Shown one piece after another: positions 24,694-35,496 of a stretch of DNA of 64,000 nucleotides; position 1 is the first letter of the stretch, and each line of letters begins with the position of its first letter. The notes under the pieces are model-generated. The model had not been told where the DNA came from. It did not search any database and saw only the letters and a program-made list of their open reading frames with translations. Source of the stretch: Tistrella mobilis KA081020-065. GTDB lineage: Bacteria; Pseudomonadota; Alphaproteobacteria; Tistrellales; Tistrellaceae. Both the position numbers and the translations under genes were made by a program. Location: the NCBI RefSeq assembly GCF_000264455.2, contig NC_017966.1, positions 1-64,000 of the forward strand. The letters are read 5' to 3'.

Positions 24694-27600
24694 GTGTCCG
24701 TCCGGGGCGTCATCTTGAGCCTTCTGGTCGTGCTGCTCTGCGTGGTCGGGCGGCATGGGTTTGCTGTTGAGGCAGAACCGGCCGCCGGGCGGCCGGTTCT
24801 GGATCCGGCGCAGCAGGCCTGGCTTGCCGCTTACGGTCCGGTCACCTTTGGGGTGGTGGAGGCCGGCTGGCCGCCCTATGACAGCGTCACCGCCGACGGC
24901 AGCTGGGAGGGGATGAGCGCCGATTACGTGGCCGCCATCGCCCGGGCTGTGGGCGCCCGGATCCGCGAGGTCCGCTTTCCCGACTGGAACGCTGCGATCG
25001 CTGCCCTGAGCGCCGGGCAGATCGACGCCCTGGCCAGCATGAACCGCACGCCTGCGCGTGAAGCGGCGATGAGCTTCACCACCGCCTATGTCACCAGCCG
25101 GGCGGTGATCGTCTCTCCGCGCGACCGCCTGCCGCCGACATCCCTGGACGACCTGGCGGGCGAGACCGTCGCCATGGAACGCGGCTATGCCACCACCGAG
25201 CATCTCGCCGCCGGCTATCCCGCCATCCGGCTCGCCCTGGTCGCCGATACCGCCGCGGCGCTTGACATGGTCGCCTCGGGCCAGGCCGCCGCCTATGTCG
25301 GCGAAATGGCGGCCGCGAGCTGGATCATCCGCCACCGCCGGCTGGACGGGCTGCAGATCGGCGCCGTGACCGATCTCAACACCGGCGCGCTGTCCATCGC
25401 CGTCACCCGCAATCTGCCGCCGCTGACCGGGATTCTGTCCGCCGGCATCCGCGCATTGACGCCCGAACAGCACCGCGAGATCCGCGGCCGGTGGCTGTCT
25501 TCGGTGGCCGTCGGCATGCTGGATGTAGCACGGCCGCGCCTTGATGATCGTCAGGCCGACTGGATCGCGCGCCACCGGGTGCTGACGGTCGCGGCCACCC
25601 GCAGTACCGCACCGCTCGGTTTCATCGACCGCAATGGCCACCATGCCGGCATCGCCGCCGATGTGCTCGACCACATCGCCACCGCCACCGGTTTCACCAT
25701 TAATCTGGTGCCGGCTGACAGCCCGGCCGAGGCGCGCCGTCTGCTGTATGAAGGCCGGGTCGATGCGGTGGCGAGCCTCGGTCATCTGCGCGAGGTGGAA
25801 GACGGCATCGTCTTTCCGGTCGCCCATGCCCGCACCCCCTGGGTGCTGGTCGACCGGATCGACACCAAGCCGATCCAGGCGGCGGGTGACCTGTTCGGGC
25901 GGCGGGTCGCGGTGGTCGACGGCAGTGCGGTCGCGGCGGCGGTGAAGGGTATCGCACCGGGGCTGGTGGTCACCCGCTGGCCGACGGCCGAGGCGGCGCT
26001 CAAGGCCGTCGCCGGCGGTGCCGCCGATGTGGCCGCGGCAGAGCTTGCGGTGGCCAGCTGGGAAATCCGCCGGCTTGGCCTGGGCAATCTGAAGCTGACC
26101 GGTCTGCCAGGCGGCAATGATGTCGTCTTCGGCCTGGCGGTCCTGGCCGACAGCCACATGCTGGCCGGCATCCTGCGGGTGGCGGGTGCCGATCTCGACA
26201 CCGGCACGCTCAACGCTATCACCGCCCGCTGGCAGGAGGGGCGGTTCGAACAGCGGCTCGACCTGTCTGTCGTGCTGCCCTGGATCCTGCCGCCGGCCGC
26301 GGCGATCCTGGCGGCGCTTGCGATCTTCGGCATCTGGAACCGGCGCCTGAAGGCAGAGGTCGCCGAGCGGGCGCGCGCGGAAGAAGACAGTGCCGAAGCG
26401 ACGGCCCGGCTTCGGATGATCCTGGATCTGCTGCCCGGCGCCGTCTATCTCATCGGGCCCGACGGCCGGCTGCGCTTCGTCAACCCCGGTTTCGCCAGCC
26501 TGTTCGGTGTGCCGGCAGACATCGCTCAGCCCGGCATGGCGATGATGGACGTCGTCCGCCGCTTCGCGACCGAAGGCGTCTACGGGCCGACCGACGATCC
26601 TGAGGCCGTCGCGCGCCGGCGCTGGGATGCCTTTCTGGGCGCCCCCAGCACCGGCACGCTTGCCACTTTCCTCACCCTGCCCGACGGGCGTTCGGTCAAT
26701 GTGGTGCGCTCACCCTCCACCGCCGACGGGGTGCTGTGTGTCGCAACCGACGTCACCGACCGGGTGCGCGCGGAACGGGCGCTGGAGGCGAGCGAGGCGA
26801 CGCTCCGCGGCATCATCGCCTCGGCCTTCGATGCCATCGTGATGATCGATGCCCGCGAACATGTTCTGTTGTGGAACCCGGCGGCCGAACAGCTCTTCGG
26901 CTATGCTGCGGCCGATACGGTGGGGCGCAATGTCCACGACCTGATCACGCCCGACCGCCACCGGGCGGTGCTGAGGGCGGGGGCTGCCCGTGCCATGGCC
27001 GATGCCGGCGACACCCCCTGGACGCGCACCCGCGAGATCGAGGCGCGGCGCGCCGACGGCACCGAATTCCCGGTGGAATTCAGCCTCTCGACCTTCAGGC
27101 TGCACGGTGCCTGGCATGGCGTGGTCTTCGTGCGCGACATCACCCCGCGCCGGCATGCGGCCGACGAGCTGGCCCGCGCCCGCGATCTGGCCGAGCAGGC
27201 CAGCCGGTTGAAGAGCGATTTCCTCGCCAATATGAGCCATGAAATCCGCACCCCGATGAATGCCGTGATCGGCATGACCCATCTGGCGCTCAAGACCGAA
27301 CTCACCCCCCGCCAGCGCGACTATCTGCAGAAGATCCAGGGGGCGGCCGACGGGCTGCTCGGCATCATCAACGACATCCTCGACTTCTCGAAGATCGAGA
27401 ACGGCCGGCTGGAGCTGGAGGCGGTGGATTTCCGCCTCGACGACGTGCTCGGCAATCTTGCGACCGTGATCGGCCATCGCGCGGAAGAGAAGCGGCTGGA
27501 ATTCATCTTCGACGTTGCCCCCGACGTGCCCGGCACGCTTCTGGGTGATCCGCTCCGTCTGGGCCAGGTGCTGATCAACCTGGCCGGCAATGCGGTCAAG

Positions 27601-29427
27601 TTCACCGAGACCGGCGAGGTGGTGGTCTCGGTCCGGCTGGTGATCTCCGATGCCGATGGCCACCGGCTGCGCTTCGCGGTGCGCGACACCGGCATCGGCA
27701 TGACGCCCGACCAGATGTCGCATCTGTTCGAGCCCTTCACCCAGGCCGACGGCTCCATCACCCGGCGCTATGGCGGCACCGGGCTCGGCCTCAGCATCAG
27801 CCGCCGCCTGGTCCGGATGATGGATGGCGAGGTGACGGTTGAGAGCACGCCCGGTGCCGGCAGTGTCTTCACCTTCGATGCCGCCTTCGGCCGCAGCCGT
27901 GCCCGCTGGTCGCGGATCACGGCACGGCCGGATCTGCGCGGCCTGCATGTGCTGGTGATCGACGACAACCCGCTCGCCCGCCAGGTCTTGACCGGCATGC
28001 TGGAGGGCATGGCCTTCCGGGTGGTGGCGGTGCCCTCGGGGGAGGCGGGGCTGGAAGCGCTCGCCCGCGGCCGCGAGGTGGAGGATCCCTATAGCCTGGT
28101 CCTGCTCGACTGGCGGCTGGGGGCCGGGCTCGACGGGCTCGCCACCGCCGGGTTGATCGCCCAGGCGGCGGCCGAAGCGGGCGCGCCGGTGCCGCCGATC
28201 GTGATGATCACCGCCTTCGGGCGCGACGATCTGCGCCAGTCGGCCGAGGCGGCGGGCATCCGGGCGGTGCTGGGCAAGCCCTTCAACGCCTCCACCCTGT
28301 TCGACACCATCATGCATGTCTTCGACGACGGCGGCGGTGATGATGTCCGGGCGGCAGCCACCCAGGCCCTGCCCGATCTGCGGGGCGGGCGGGTGCTGCT
28401 GGTAGAGGACAATGCCCTTAACCAGCAGGTGGCGCTGGAGCTGCTGGAGGCCGCGGGGCTGGTGGTCGATGTCGAAACCGACGGTCGGGCGGCGCTCGAC
28501 CGGCTGGTGGCAGGGCCGCGACCGCCGGTGCACGATCTGGTGCTGATGGATCTGCAGATGCCGGTGATGGATGGCTACGAGGCGACGCGGGCGATCCGGG
28601 CGACGCCCGGCCTGGCGAATCTGCCGATCGTGGCGATGACCGCCCATGCCCTGGCCGAGGAACGCCAGCGCTGCCTGGAGGCGGGCATGAACGACTGCGT
28701 CACCAAGCCGGTCGATCCGGAGCGGCTGATGGCGGTGGTGGCGGGGTTCGTCCGTCCCGGCGGCGATCTGGCGGGCCTGCTGCCGGTCCTGCCGGCGCCG
28801 TGCGATCTGGCGGCCCTGCCGCCGCTTGCCGGCATTGAGGTGGAGGCGGCCCTGCGTCGCCTGGCCGGCAATGCCCGGCTCTATCGTGACCTGCTGTTGC
28901 GCCTGCTGGCCGATCATGCCGATGCCGCGGGCCGGATCCGCACCGCCCTCGGGTCCGGCGATGCGGCAGAGGCGCGGATGATCGCCCATGCCCTGGCCGG
29001 TGTGGCCGGCAATCTGGGCATCACGGCCCTCGCCGCCGCCGCGGGTGGGGTCGAGGCGGCGTTGAAGCATCCGGATGGCGACCCCGAGGCGGCGGTCGCG
29101 GCCCTTGAAGCGGCCTTCGATGCCGCGGCCGAGGTGATCCGGCCCCTGGCGGGGCTGGAAGACTCCGAACCGGATCCACCGCCGCCGGCCGATGCCGCCG
29201 CCGTCGCCCGGGCACATGATGCGCTTGCACGGCTGGCGGCTCTGCTGCGCGACAGCGACGGCGCCGCCGTCGACCTGTTCGAGGCCGAGCGCGGCACGCT
29301 TGTCGCGATCCTGCCCCCCGCCATGCTGGCGACACTGGGCGGGCGGATCGATGCCTTCGATTTTGACGGAGCCAGTACCCTGATCGCCGGCACCCTGATC
29401 GCCGGGGCCATGGAGGCGGACGAATGA
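24694..29427 (+). CDS. Hybrid sensor histidine kinase with two periplasmic binding domains (BvgS/EvgS-like)
   Basis: About 1577 residues. A signal segment precedes two tandem SBP_bac_3 sensing domains (about 45-270 and 290-505, opening [14 protein letters not shown] and [14 protein letters not shown]). A membrane helix follows (about 527-549), then two PAS domains, HisKA ([12 protein letters not shown]849), HATPase ([16 protein letters not shown]), two receivers (D1139 in [10 protein letters not shown]1286 in [13 protein letters not shown]) and Hpt (H1432 in [14 protein letters not shown]). This is a His-Asp-His phosphorelay with an extra receiver. I chose GTG 24694 for its GGAG site; an ATG at 24667 has none. 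The next gene overlaps by ATGA and is the likely output. Confidence 0.93.
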   Translation: MSVRGVILSLLVVLLCVVGRHGFAVEAEPAAGRPVLDPAQQAWLAAYGPVTFGVVEAGWPPYDSVTADGSWEGMSADYVAAIARAVGARIREVRFPDWNAAIAALSAGQIDALASMNRTPAREAAMSFTTAYVTSRAVIVSPRDRLPPTSLDDLAGETVAMERGYATTEHLAAGYPAIRLALVADTAAALDMVASGQAAAYVGEMAAASWIIRHRRLDGLQIGAVTDLNTGALSIAVTRNLPPLTGILSAGIRALTPEQHREIRGRWLSSVAVGMLDVARPRLDDRQADWIARHRVLTVAATRSTAPLGFIDRNGHHAGIAADVLDHIATATGFTINLVPADSPAEARRLLYEGRVDAVASLGHLREVEDGIVFPVAHARTPWVLVDRIDTKPIQAAGDLFGRRVAVVDGSAVAAAVKGIAPGLVVTRWPTAEAALKAVAGGAADVAAAELAVASWEIRRLGLGNLKLTGLPGGNDVVFGLAVLADSHMLAGILRVAGADLDTGTLNAITARWQEGRFEQRLDLSVVLPWILPPAAAILAALAIFGIWNRRLKAEVAERARAEEDSAEATARLRMILDLLPGAVYLIGPDGRLRFVNPGFASLFGVPADIAQPGMAMMDVVRRFATEGVYGPTDDPEAVARRRWDAFLGAPSTGTLATFLTLPDGRSVNVVRSPSTADGVLCVATDVTDRVRAERALEASEATLRGIIASAFDAIVMIDAREHVLLWNPAAEQLFGYAAADTVGRNVHDLITPDRHRAVLRAGAARAMADAGDTPWTRTREIEARRADGTEFPVEFSLSTFRLHGAWHGVVFVRDITPRRHAADELARARDLAEQASRLKSDFLANMSHEIRTPMNAVIGMTHLALKTELTPRQRDYLQKIQGAADGLLGIINDILDFSKIENGRLELEAVDFRLDDVLGNLATVIGHRAEEKRLEFIFDVAPDVPGTLLGDPLRLGQVLINLAGNAVKFTETGEVVVSVRLVISDADGHRLRFAVRDTGIGMTPDQMSHLFEPFTQADGSITRRYGGTGLGLSISRRLVRMMDGEVTVESTPGAGSVFTFDAAFGRSRARWSRITARPDLRGLHVLVIDDNPLARQVLTGMLEGMAFRVVAVPSGEAGLEALARGREVEDPYSLVLLDWRLGAGLDGLATAGLIAQAAAEAGAPVPPIVMITAFGRDDLRQSAEAAGIRAVLGKPFNASTLFDTIMHVFDDGGGDDVRAAATQALPDLRGGRVLLVEDNALNQQVALELLEAAGLVVDVETDGRAALDRLVAGPRPPVHDLVLMDLQMPVMDGYEATRAIRATPGLANLPIVAMTAHALAEERQRCLEAGMNDCVTKPVDPERLMAVVAGFVRPGGDLAGLLPVLPAPCDLAALPPLAGIEVEAALRRLAGNARLYRDLLLRLLADHADAAGRIRTALGSGDAAEARMIAHALAGVAGNLGITALAAAAGGVEAALKHPDGDPEAAVAALEAAFDAAAEVIRPLAGLEDSEPDPPPPADAAAVARAHDALARLAALLRDSDGAAVDLFEAERGTLVAILPPAMLATLGGRIDAFDFDGASTLIAGTLIAGAMEADE

Positions 29428-30527
29428 CCGACCGCAAGACCATTCTGCTGGTGGACGATACGCCGTCCAATCTCACCATTATCAACGCGGTGCTGAAGGA
29501 CGACTACCGCACCCGCATCGCGACCGGCGGCGCCAAGGCGCTGGAGATCGCCGCCGGGCCCGAGGGCCGGCCCGATCTGGTGCTGATGGACGTGATGATG
29601 CCGGGCATGGATGGCTACGAGGTCTGCCGGCGGCTGAAGGCCGATCCGGCCACCGCCGACATTCCGGTTATCTTCCTGACCGCACTCCACGATGAGCGCG
29701 ACGAGCGCGCGGGCTTCGCGGCGGGTGGGGTCGACTTCATCACCAAGCCGTTCTCGCCCGAGATCGTGCGCGCCCGGGTGCGCACCCATCTGGCGCTCAG
29801 GGAAGCCAATGCCCGGCTTGCGCGCCAGAATGCCGAGCTGGAGCGGCGGGTGGACGAGCGCACCCGCGAACTGGCCCTGGTCCGCGACCTGACCATCTTC
29901 TCGCTGGCCTCGCTGGCCGAAACCCGCGACAACGAGACCGGCAACCATATCCGCCGCACCCAGACCTATGTCCGCGAACTGGCACTGGCCCTCAGGGACC
30001 ATCCCCGTTTCCGGGCCGAACTCGACGATGCCACCATCGACCTGCTCTACAAATCCGCCCCGCTGCACGATATCGGCAAGGTCGGCGTGCCCGACGCCAT
30101 CCTGCTCAAGCCCGGCCGGCTGACGCCCGAGGAATTCGAGGTGATGAAGCAGCACGCCGAATTCGGCCGCGCCGCCATCGCCGCCGCCGAGGCCCGGATC
30201 GGCTCGGGCAATGGCAATTCCTTCCTCCGCTACGCTCGCGAGATCGCCCACACCCATCACGAAAAATGGGACGGCAGCGGCTATCCCCGCGGCCTTGCCG
30301 GCGATGCCATCCCGCTCTCAGGCAGGCTGATGGCGGTGGCGGACGTCTATGACGCGCTGATCTGCAAGCGGATCTACAAGCCCGCCTATTCCCACGAGAC
30401 CGCCGTCGACATCATCACCCAGGGCCGCGGCACCCATTTCGACCCCGACATCGTCGACGCCTTCCTGACCCTCGCCGACCGCTTCCGCGACATCGCGGCG
30501 GAGTTTGCCGATCCGGAAGAGGCGTGA
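29424..30527 (+). CDS. Response regulator with HD-GYP phosphodiesterase output (RpfG-like)
   Basis: A 367-residue protein. The receiver (about 1-120) has LVDD near the N-terminus and the phosphoacceptor D56 in [13 protein letters not shown], with the conserved Lys in [11 protein letters not shown] coiled-coil linker (about 130-155) leads to an HD-GYP domain with H215-D216 ([13 protein letters not shown]) and the [14 protein letters not shown] motif. Such proteins hydrolyse cyclic di-GMP. The start overlaps the kinase stop by ATGA, so the pair is translationally coupled. A periplasmic solute seen by the kinase would thus lower c-di-GMP, affecting motility or biofilm. Confidence 0.95.
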   Translation: MTDRKTILLVDDTPSNLTIINAVLKDDYRTRIATGGAKALEIAAGPEGRPDLVLMDVMMPGMDGYEVCRRLKADPATADIPVIFLTALHDERDERAGFAAGGVDFITKPFSPEIVRARVRTHLALREANARLARQNAELERRVDERTRELALVRDLTIFSLASLAETRDNETGNHIRRTQTYVRELALALRDHPRFRAELDDATIDLLYKSAPLHDIGKVGVPDAILLKPGRLTPEEFEVMKQHAEFGRAAIAAAEARIGSGNGNSFLRYAREIAHTHHEKWDGSGYPRGLAGDAIPLSGRLMAVADVYDALICKRIYKPAYSHETAVDIITQGRGTHFDPDIVDAFLTLADRFRDIAAEFADPEEA

Positions 30528-30545
30528 CGCCCATATCGGGCGTCA
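30525..30545. terminator. Hairpin built from two convergent stop codons
   Basis: TGACGCCC / GGGCGTCA form a perfect 8-bp stem with loop ATATC. The outer three bases are the stop codons of the HD-GYP gene (plus) and the MFS gene (minus). There is no T-run, so termination efficiency is uncertain. Confidence 0.45.
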
Positions 30546-31739
30546 GCGCCGGCGGCGGAGCTGCATCACACTCGCCACCGCCGCAAACCCCGCGCCAAGA
30601 ATGGTGACGGCCATCCACCCGCCCGCCTGCCAGGCCGCTGTGGCTGTGGCGGAACCGGTGGCGCCGCCCAGGAACATGGCGCCCATGAACAGGGTGTTGA
30701 TCCGGGCGCGGGCTTCCGGGGCGAGGGCGAAGATGACGTGCTGGTTGGAGACCAGGGCCGCCTGGACGGCGAAGTCGAGCAGGACGACGCCCGCGATCAT
30801 GCCGGCGAGGCTGGTCCAGGCGCCGAAGATCGCCCAGGCGGCGAGGGTGCCGAGGGCGCCGGCCAGGATCACCCGGTCGGGGCCGCGGCGGTCGGCGATG
30901 CGGCCGGCGAGGGGCGCGGCCAGCACGCCGGCCATGCCGACCAGGCCGAAGGCGCCGGCGGCATCCGCCCCCAGGCCGAAGCGCGGATCCTGCAACCGGA
31001 AGGCGAGCACCGTCCAGAACACCGAGAAGGCGGCGAAGAGCAGCGCCTGGGTCGCCGCCGCCCGGCGCAGCGCGCCATGCGCCCGCCAGAGCCCGGCGAG
31101 AGAGCGGAGCGACGCAGCCCAGGTCAGGCCCCCGGCCGGCCGGGCCGGGGCATGGGGCAGGCGCCAGGCGAGCAGGGCCGCGGTGCCGAGCGCCAGCGGC
31201 ACGCCCAGCCAGAACATCTCGCGCCAGCCGGCATGGCTGCCGACGAAACCGGCCAGCGTGCGGCTGAGCAGGATGCCGGCAAGCAGCCCCGACATCACCG
31301 TGCCGACCACCGCCCCCCGGCGTGCGGGCGCCGCCAGATGGGCGGCGAAGGGCACGATCTGCTGGGCGACGGTGGCGGCAAGGCCGATCGCGAACGACGC
31401 CGCCACCAGCAGCAGCGCATCGGGCGCCAGCGCCGCCCCGACCAGAGCCAGGGCGAGGGCCAGGAACTGCAGGGTGATCAGCCGCCGCCGCTCTACCAGA
31501 TCGCCCAGCGGCACCAGCAGGAACAGCCCCGCGGCATAGCCCAGCTGGGTGGCGGTGGGCACCAGCGCGGTCGCGGTGCCGCTGAGGTCCTGTCCGATCA
31601 ACCCCAGCAATGGCTGGTTGTAATAGATATTGGCGGCAGCAATACCGGTTGCGGCTGCCATGGTGAAGCTCAGGCCCCGGCCGATTCCGGTGGCCGGGGC
31701 GGCCTGGCCGGCCGTGCCGGCTGCGGTTCCTGCGGTCAT
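30543..31739 (-). CDS. MFS transporter (drug/sugar efflux type)
   Basis: A 398-residue major-facilitator protein with about 12 membrane segments. The segment after the second helix ([20 protein letters not shown]) is the family motif A loop (G..aDr.grr). [22 protein letters not shown] resembles the motif C region of 12-helix exporters. It is probably a proton-driven exporter, though substrate cannot be told. It faces away from a LysR regulator 95 bases upstream, the usual regulator-target layout. Confidence 0.88.
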   Translation of the reverse strand: MTAGTAAGTAGQAAPATGIGRGLSFTMAAATGIAAANIYYNQPLLGLIGQDLSGTATALVPTATQLGYAAGLFLLVPLGDLVERRRLITLQFLALALALVGAALAPDALLLVAASFAIGLAATVAQQIVPFAAHLAAPARRGAVVGTVMSGLLAGILLSRTLAGFVGSHAGWREMFWLGVPLALGTAALLAWRLPHAPARPAGGLTWAASLRSLAGLWRAHGALRRAAATQALLFAAFSVFWTVLAFRLQDPRFGLGADAAGAFGLVGMAGVLAAPLAGRIADRRGPDRVILAGALGTLAAWAIFGAWTSLAGMIAGVVLLDFAVQAALVSNQHVIFALAPEARARINTLFMGAMFLGGATGSATATAAWQAGGWMAVTILGAGFAAVASVMQLRRRR

Positions 31740-31820
31740 GATCGCCTCGCATCTTGTTGGCCCCGCTAATCTGGCCTACCCTCAAGATCCGCGGTACCGG
31801 CCGCGATTGATCAGCCTGCC

Positions 31821-31835
31821 TATCGGAAAACGATA
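31821..31835. promoter_or_regulatory. Possible LysR-type operator
   Basis: TATCGGAAAACGATA is a perfect 5+5 inverted repeat with a 5-base centre. It abuts the LysR start codon, in the divergent gap. This spacing is common for LysR half-sites and would allow autorepression. Confidence 0.5.
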
Positions 31836-32716
31836 TGATTGACCTGAACGACGTCGCGGTGCTGGTGGAGGCGGTGGCGGCCGGCAGCCTGGCGGGGGCG
31901 GCCCGCCGGTTGGGCATCGGCCCGATGGTCGCCTCGCGCCGGCTGGCGGCGCTGGAGGACGAACTCGGCGTGCGGCTGGTCCACCGCACCACCCGCGCCC
32001 TGTCGCTCACGCCCGAGGGCGAGGCCTTCTGGCCCTATGCCCAGACCCTGCTGGAGAACGCGACCGATGGCCGCGCTGCCGTGCGCCCGGCCGCGTCGGG
32101 GGCGGCGGGCCGGCTGCGGGTCACCTGTTCGGTACCTTTTGCGCGCAAGGTGGTGGCGCCGATGATGGGCGGCTTCCTGCGCGACAATCCGGCGCTGGAG
32201 GTGGAGCTGGTGGCGAGCGATGCGGTCGTCGACATCGTGGCCCAGGGGCTGGATCTCGCGATCCGCATCGCGCCCCTGCGCGACAGCACCCTGATCGCGC
32301 GGCGGGTGGCGCCCAATCCGCGGCAGCTGGTTGCCTCGCCCGCCTATTTGGCCGCCCGCGGCACGCCGTGCCGGGTGGCGGAGCTTGCGGATCATGACTG
32401 CCTCACTACACCCGGCACCGGCCACTGGTCCTTTTCGGGGCCCGCGGGCCCGCTTCGCCAGCGGGTGCGCGGACGCTTTACCGCCACTTCGATCGATGCC
32501 CTGCAGGAGGCCTGTATCGACGGGCTGGGCCTTACCATCATCGCCGACTGGAATGTCCGCGACGACCTCGCGACCGGCCGTCTTCGGGTCGTGACGCTTG
32601 AAGACGGCGCGCCCGAGCCGCTGACCATCTGGGCGATCCACCCCACCACCCGCTTCGTGCCGCCCAAGGTCCGTCTGTTCGTGGCGGCGCTGGAGGCGCA
32701 TCTCGGCGCCCGCTGA
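31835..32716 (+). CDS. LysR family transcriptional regulator
   Basis: A 293-residue regulator. The N-terminal winged HTH contains VLVEAVAAGSLAGAARRLGI then SRRLAALEDELGVRLVHRTT RALSLTPEGE, the LysR signature. The effector domain (about 95-290) includes DLAIRIAPLRDSTLIARRV and a C-terminal IHPTTRFVPPKVRLFVAAL, typical of the CrgA/AaeR-like branch. It is divergent from the MFS gene and probably controls it. Its stop lies 15 bases from the convergent SulP stop, within an inverted repeat (CGCTGAC / GTCAGCG, 32711-32748). Confidence 0.92.
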   Translation: MIDLNDVAVLVEAVAAGSLAGAARRLGIGPMVASRRLAALEDELGVRLVHRTTRALSLTPEGEAFWPYAQTLLENATDGRAAVRPAASGAAGRLRVTCSVPFARKVVAPMMGGFLRDNPALEVELVASDAVVDIVAQGLDLAIRIAPLRDSTLIARRVAPNPRQLVASPAYLAARGTPCRVAELADHDCLTTPGTGHWSFSGPAGPLRQRVRGRFTATSIDALQEACIDGLGLTIIADWNVRDDLATGRLRVVTLEDGAPEPLTIWAIHPTTRFVPPKVRLFVAALEAHLGAR

Positions 32717-32731
32717 CGGCGTGTCGCGCCG

Positions 32732-34468
32732 CTATCCGGCGGTCAGCGCCTGCCGCGCCGCGGCAACCGCCGTGCCTGTATCGCCGCGGAAATGGACCGC
32801 GGGCGGGGTCAGCCCATGGCGGTGGAGCATGTGACGCACGGCGGGGCGGGCAGCGGCGATCCACAAGGTGGCGCCCTGGCGGTCGGCCTTGCGGCGGAAA
32901 CCGTCGATGGTGGCGGCGCCGGTGGAATCGAGCAGGGGCACCGCGCTCATATCCAGCACGTAAGCCTTGGGGGCCGCGGCGCCGACATTGTCGAGCGTGG
33001 CGCCGACGGTCGCTGCGGCGCCGAAGAAGAAGGCGCCGGAGATGCGCAGCACGGCCACCGCGCGCTCGTCGCCTTCGGCCGGCTGCCAAGCGGTGCGGCC
33101 GCCGGTTTCGGGGCGGTCGCTGTCGGCGCGGTCGGGTTCGATCAGCGGCACGCCGGTCTCCACCGCCACCGTGCCGGCCATGCGGTGCAGGAAGATCAGC
33201 GCGCCCAGCGAGAAGCCGGCGACGATGCCGGCGGTCAGATCCTCGAACACCGTCAGCAGGAAGGTGACCGCCAGCACGGCGGCGTCCCCGCGGGAGGCGC
33301 GGAGCAGGATGCCGATCGCGTGGCGCTCGATCATGTTCCACGACACCACCGCCAGCACGCCGGCCAGCGCTGCGAGCGGGATATAGGCTGCGAGCGGCGC
33401 CGCGATCACCATGAAGCCCAGCAGGAACAGGGCATGCAGCATGCCCGAGACCGGGCCGCGTGCGCCCGAGCGGACATTGGTGGCCGTGCGGGCGATGGTG
33501 CCGGTCACGCAGATGCCGCCGAACAGGGCGGAGGCGATGTTGGCCACACCCTGGGCGACCAGTTCGCAGTTCGACCGGTGGCGCCGGCCGGTCATGGCAT
33601 CGGCCACCACCGCCGAGAGCAGGCTTTCGATCGAGCCCAGCAGCGCGAAGGAAAGGGCGGCCGGCAGCACGGCCATGACCTTCTCGACCGAGATCGCCGG
33701 CAGGGCGGGGGCGGGCAGCATGGAGGGGATGCCGCCGAACCGGCTGCCGATGGTCTCAACCGGCAGGCCGGCGAGGGCGGCGACCAGGGCGGTGCCGACC
33801 ACGGCGATCAGCATGCCCGGCAGGCGGGGGGCGAAGCGTTTGGTGCCCTGGATGATCAGGATGGCGGCCAGGGCCAGCGCGATTGCCGCCGGGCTGGCGG
33901 TGCCCGCGGCATCGGCCAGCGCGTGCAGCTTGGGCAGGATGGCGGCGGGTTCGGGGCCCGCCAGATGCAGCCCCGCCAGATCCTTGATCTGGCTTGAGAA
34001 GATGATCACCGCGATACCGGCGGTGAAGCCCACCGTCACCGGATAGGGGATGTATTTGATGAAGGTGCCGAGCCGGAGTGCCCCGATCGCAAGCAGGATC
34101 AGGCCGGAGAGCATCGTTGCCAGGATCAGCCCGTCGACGCCGTGGGTCGCGACGGTGGATGCCACCAGCACGATGAAGGCGCCGGCCGGGCCGCCGATCT
34201 GGAAGCGGCTGCCGCCGAGGGCGGAGACCAGAAAACCGCCGATGATGGCGGTGTAGAGGCCGCGTTCGGGCCCAACGCCCGAGGCGATCGCGATCGCCAT
34301 CGACAGCGGCAGGGCGACGATGGCGACGGTCAGGCCGGCGATCGCATCGGCGCGCAGTGCGCCCAGGCCGTAGCCTTCACGTAGCACGGTGAGGAGTTTG
34401 GGGGTGAAAAGCTCCGCCAGGCGCGGGCTCTGGGCTGAGGCGGCCATCCGTTCCGGATCCCTTGGCAT
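32732..34468 (-). CDS. SulP family anion transporter with STAS domain
   Basis: A 578-residue inner-membrane SLC26/SulP transporter. The SulP core is visible as DAIAGLTVAIVALPLSMAIA, RFQIGGPAGAFIVLVASTVA, GSIESLLSAVVADAMTGRRH and FGGICVTGTIARTATNVRSG. A STAS domain follows (about 455-560; AYVLDMSAVPLLDSTGAATI). Substrate may be sulfate, bicarbonate or a dicarboxylate. The conserved start with GGGGGAGGGG upstream is at 34468; a much longer open frame upstream is not likely coding. A small XRE regulator gene lies directly upstream. Confidence 0.92.
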   Translation of the reverse strand: MPRDPERMAASAQSPRLAELFTPKLLTVLREGYGLGALRADAIAGLTVAIVALPLSMAIAIASGVGPERGLYTAIIGGFLVSALGGSRFQIGGPAGAFIVLVASTVATHGVDGLILATMLSGLILLAIGALRLGTFIKYIPYPVTVGFTAGIAVIIFSSQIKDLAGLHLAGPEPAAILPKLHALADAAGTASPAAIALALAAILIIQGTKRFAPRLPGMLIAVVGTALVAALAGLPVETIGSRFGGIPSMLPAPALPAISVEKVMAVLPAALSFALLGSIESLLSAVVADAMTGRRHRSNCELVAQGVANIASALFGGICVTGTIARTATNVRSGARGPVSGMLHALFLLGFMVIAAPLAAYIPLAALAGVLAVVSWNMIERHAIGILLRASRGDAAVLAVTFLLTVFEDLTAGIVAGFSLGALIFLHRMAGTVAVETGVPLIEPDRADSDRPETGGRTAWQPAEGDERAVAVLRISGAFFFGAAATVGATLDNVGAAAPKAYVLDMSAVPLLDSTGAATIDGFRRKADRQGATLWIAAARPAVRHMLHRHGLTPPAVHFRGDTGTAVAAARQALTAG

Positions 34469-34527
34469 GATCGGCCCCTCCCCCGTCGGGGGCGGGCATG
34501 ATCTGGGCCGGTGGCGGGGACAGGCGG

Positions 34528-34788
34528 TCAGCGGCCGGGCGGTGCCTCTTTCAGGCGCACGCCGCGACCCTGGCCGAGGCTCTGGGCCCCGTCGCCGATC
34601 AATTCCACGCCCGCCCGATCGAAGGCCTCGATCACCTTGGTCAGGGTGTCGACGACCCCGCGCACCGTCCCTTCGCTCGCCTCCATCCGCTGGATGGTGG
34701 GGAGCGACACACCGGCAAGCTCGGCCAGCTGACGCTGGTCGATGCCGAGCAGGGCGCGGGCTGCGCGCATCTGGGCCGCCGTGATCAA
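34528..34788 (-). CDS. Small XRE-type helix-turn-helix regulator
   Basis: An 86-residue Cro/CI-type regulator. Its HTH reads MRAARALLGIDQRQLAELAG then VSLPTIQRMEAS. The C-terminal part DTLTKVIEAFDRAGVELIGD is the usual ending of this small family. The start appears to be TTG at 34788 because GGAGG lies seven bases upstream; the first ATG is codon 7. It is followed on the same strand by SulP after 59 bases, so the pair is probably one operon and the regulator may control the transporter. Confidence 0.85.
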   Translation of the reverse strand: MITAAQMRAARALLGIDQRQLAELAGVSLPTIQRMEASEGTVRGVVDTLTKVIEAFDRAGVELIGDGAQSLGQGRGVRLKEAPPGR

Positions 34789-34938
34789 GGGGTCCTCCGG
34801 TCCGGACTGGCAATCCTCATGTTAGTACCTTCAAAAATGATGTCCAGAACATCAGTATCGGCGTTTACAGCATCAGGACTTGCATATGCTGCATGGCTCG
34901 GCTGCGCATCATAGCCGCTGCCCGGGGCTGCGTCAGGC

Positions 34939-34993
34939 TTGACTCGCAGTGTCATGTTTGTACTGTTCGATACAGAAATTATCAAACGGTACA
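34939..34993 (+). promoter_or_regulatory. Promoter and TetR operator of the NTF2-like/TetR operon
   Basis: TGTACTGTTCGATA (34959-34972) and TATCAAACGGTACA (34980-34993) are inverted repeats matching at 12 of 14 positions, 7 bases apart. A TTGACT box at 34939-34944 with TACTGT 16 bases later could be -35/-10, and the second box lies inside the operator. A TetR gene is second in this operon, so autorepression is likely. Confidence 0.65.
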
Positions 34994-35011
34994 GATCATC
35001 GGAGATCGCCC

Positions 35012-35473
35012 ATGCGTCCGCCCATCCCACCCTTCACCGCCGAAGCCGCCGCCCTGAAGGTGCGCGCCGCCGAAGACGGCTGGAACAGCCGCGACCCTGA
35101 ACGGGTCGCCGGCGCCTATACGCCCGACTGCCTGTGGCGCAACCGGGCGAGTTTCGTGCGCGGCCGCGCGGAGATCGTGACCTTCCTGACCGCGAAATGG
35201 ACCCGCGAACTCGACTACCGGCTGATCAAGGAACTCTGGGCCACGGCAGGGGATCGGATCGCGGTGCGCTTCGCCTATGAATGGCATGACGACAGCGGCA
35301 ACTGGTTCCGCTCCTACGGCAACGAGAACTGGGAGTTCGACACGGACGGGCTGATGAAGCGCCGGATCGCCAGCATCAACGATCTGCCGATCGCGGCGGC
35401 CGACCGCAAATTCTTCTGGCCCCTGGGGCGGCGGCCGGATGATCATCCGGGCCTGAGCGATCTGGGTCTGTAA
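35012..35473 (+). CDS. Nuclear transport factor 2 family protein (DUF1348/SnoaL-like)
   Basis: A 153-residue NTF2-fold protein. It contains [20 protein letters not shown] then [40 protein letters not shown] and [24 protein letters not shown], matching the DUF1348 group. These are small cone-shaped proteins, often of unknown enzymatic role. The ATG at 35012 is preceded by GGAG. A TetR gene follows 23 bases later, and the pair recurs in many proteobacteria. Confidence 0.9.
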   Translation: MRPPIPPFTAEAAALKVRAAEDGWNSRDPERVAGAYTPDCLWRNRASFVRGRAEIVTFLTAKWTRELDYRLIKELWATAGDRIAVRFAYEWHDDSGNWFRSYGNENWEFDTDGLMKRRIASINDLPIAAADRKFFWPLGRRPDDHPGLSDLGL

Positions 35474-35496
35474 GAGAGGGGAGGCGGCGCGACGCC

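Noticed and set aside
32711-32748. Strong terminator between LysR and SulP genes
   Set aside because: CGCTGAC/GTCAGCG is only 7 bp with a 24-base loop and no T-run; mentioned with the LysR gene only.
34785-35030. Small minus-strand gene of 81 codons in the XRE/NTF2 gap
   Set aside because: It overlaps the TetR operator and the NTF2-like start, has no ribosome-binding site that I can see and no recognisable sequence.
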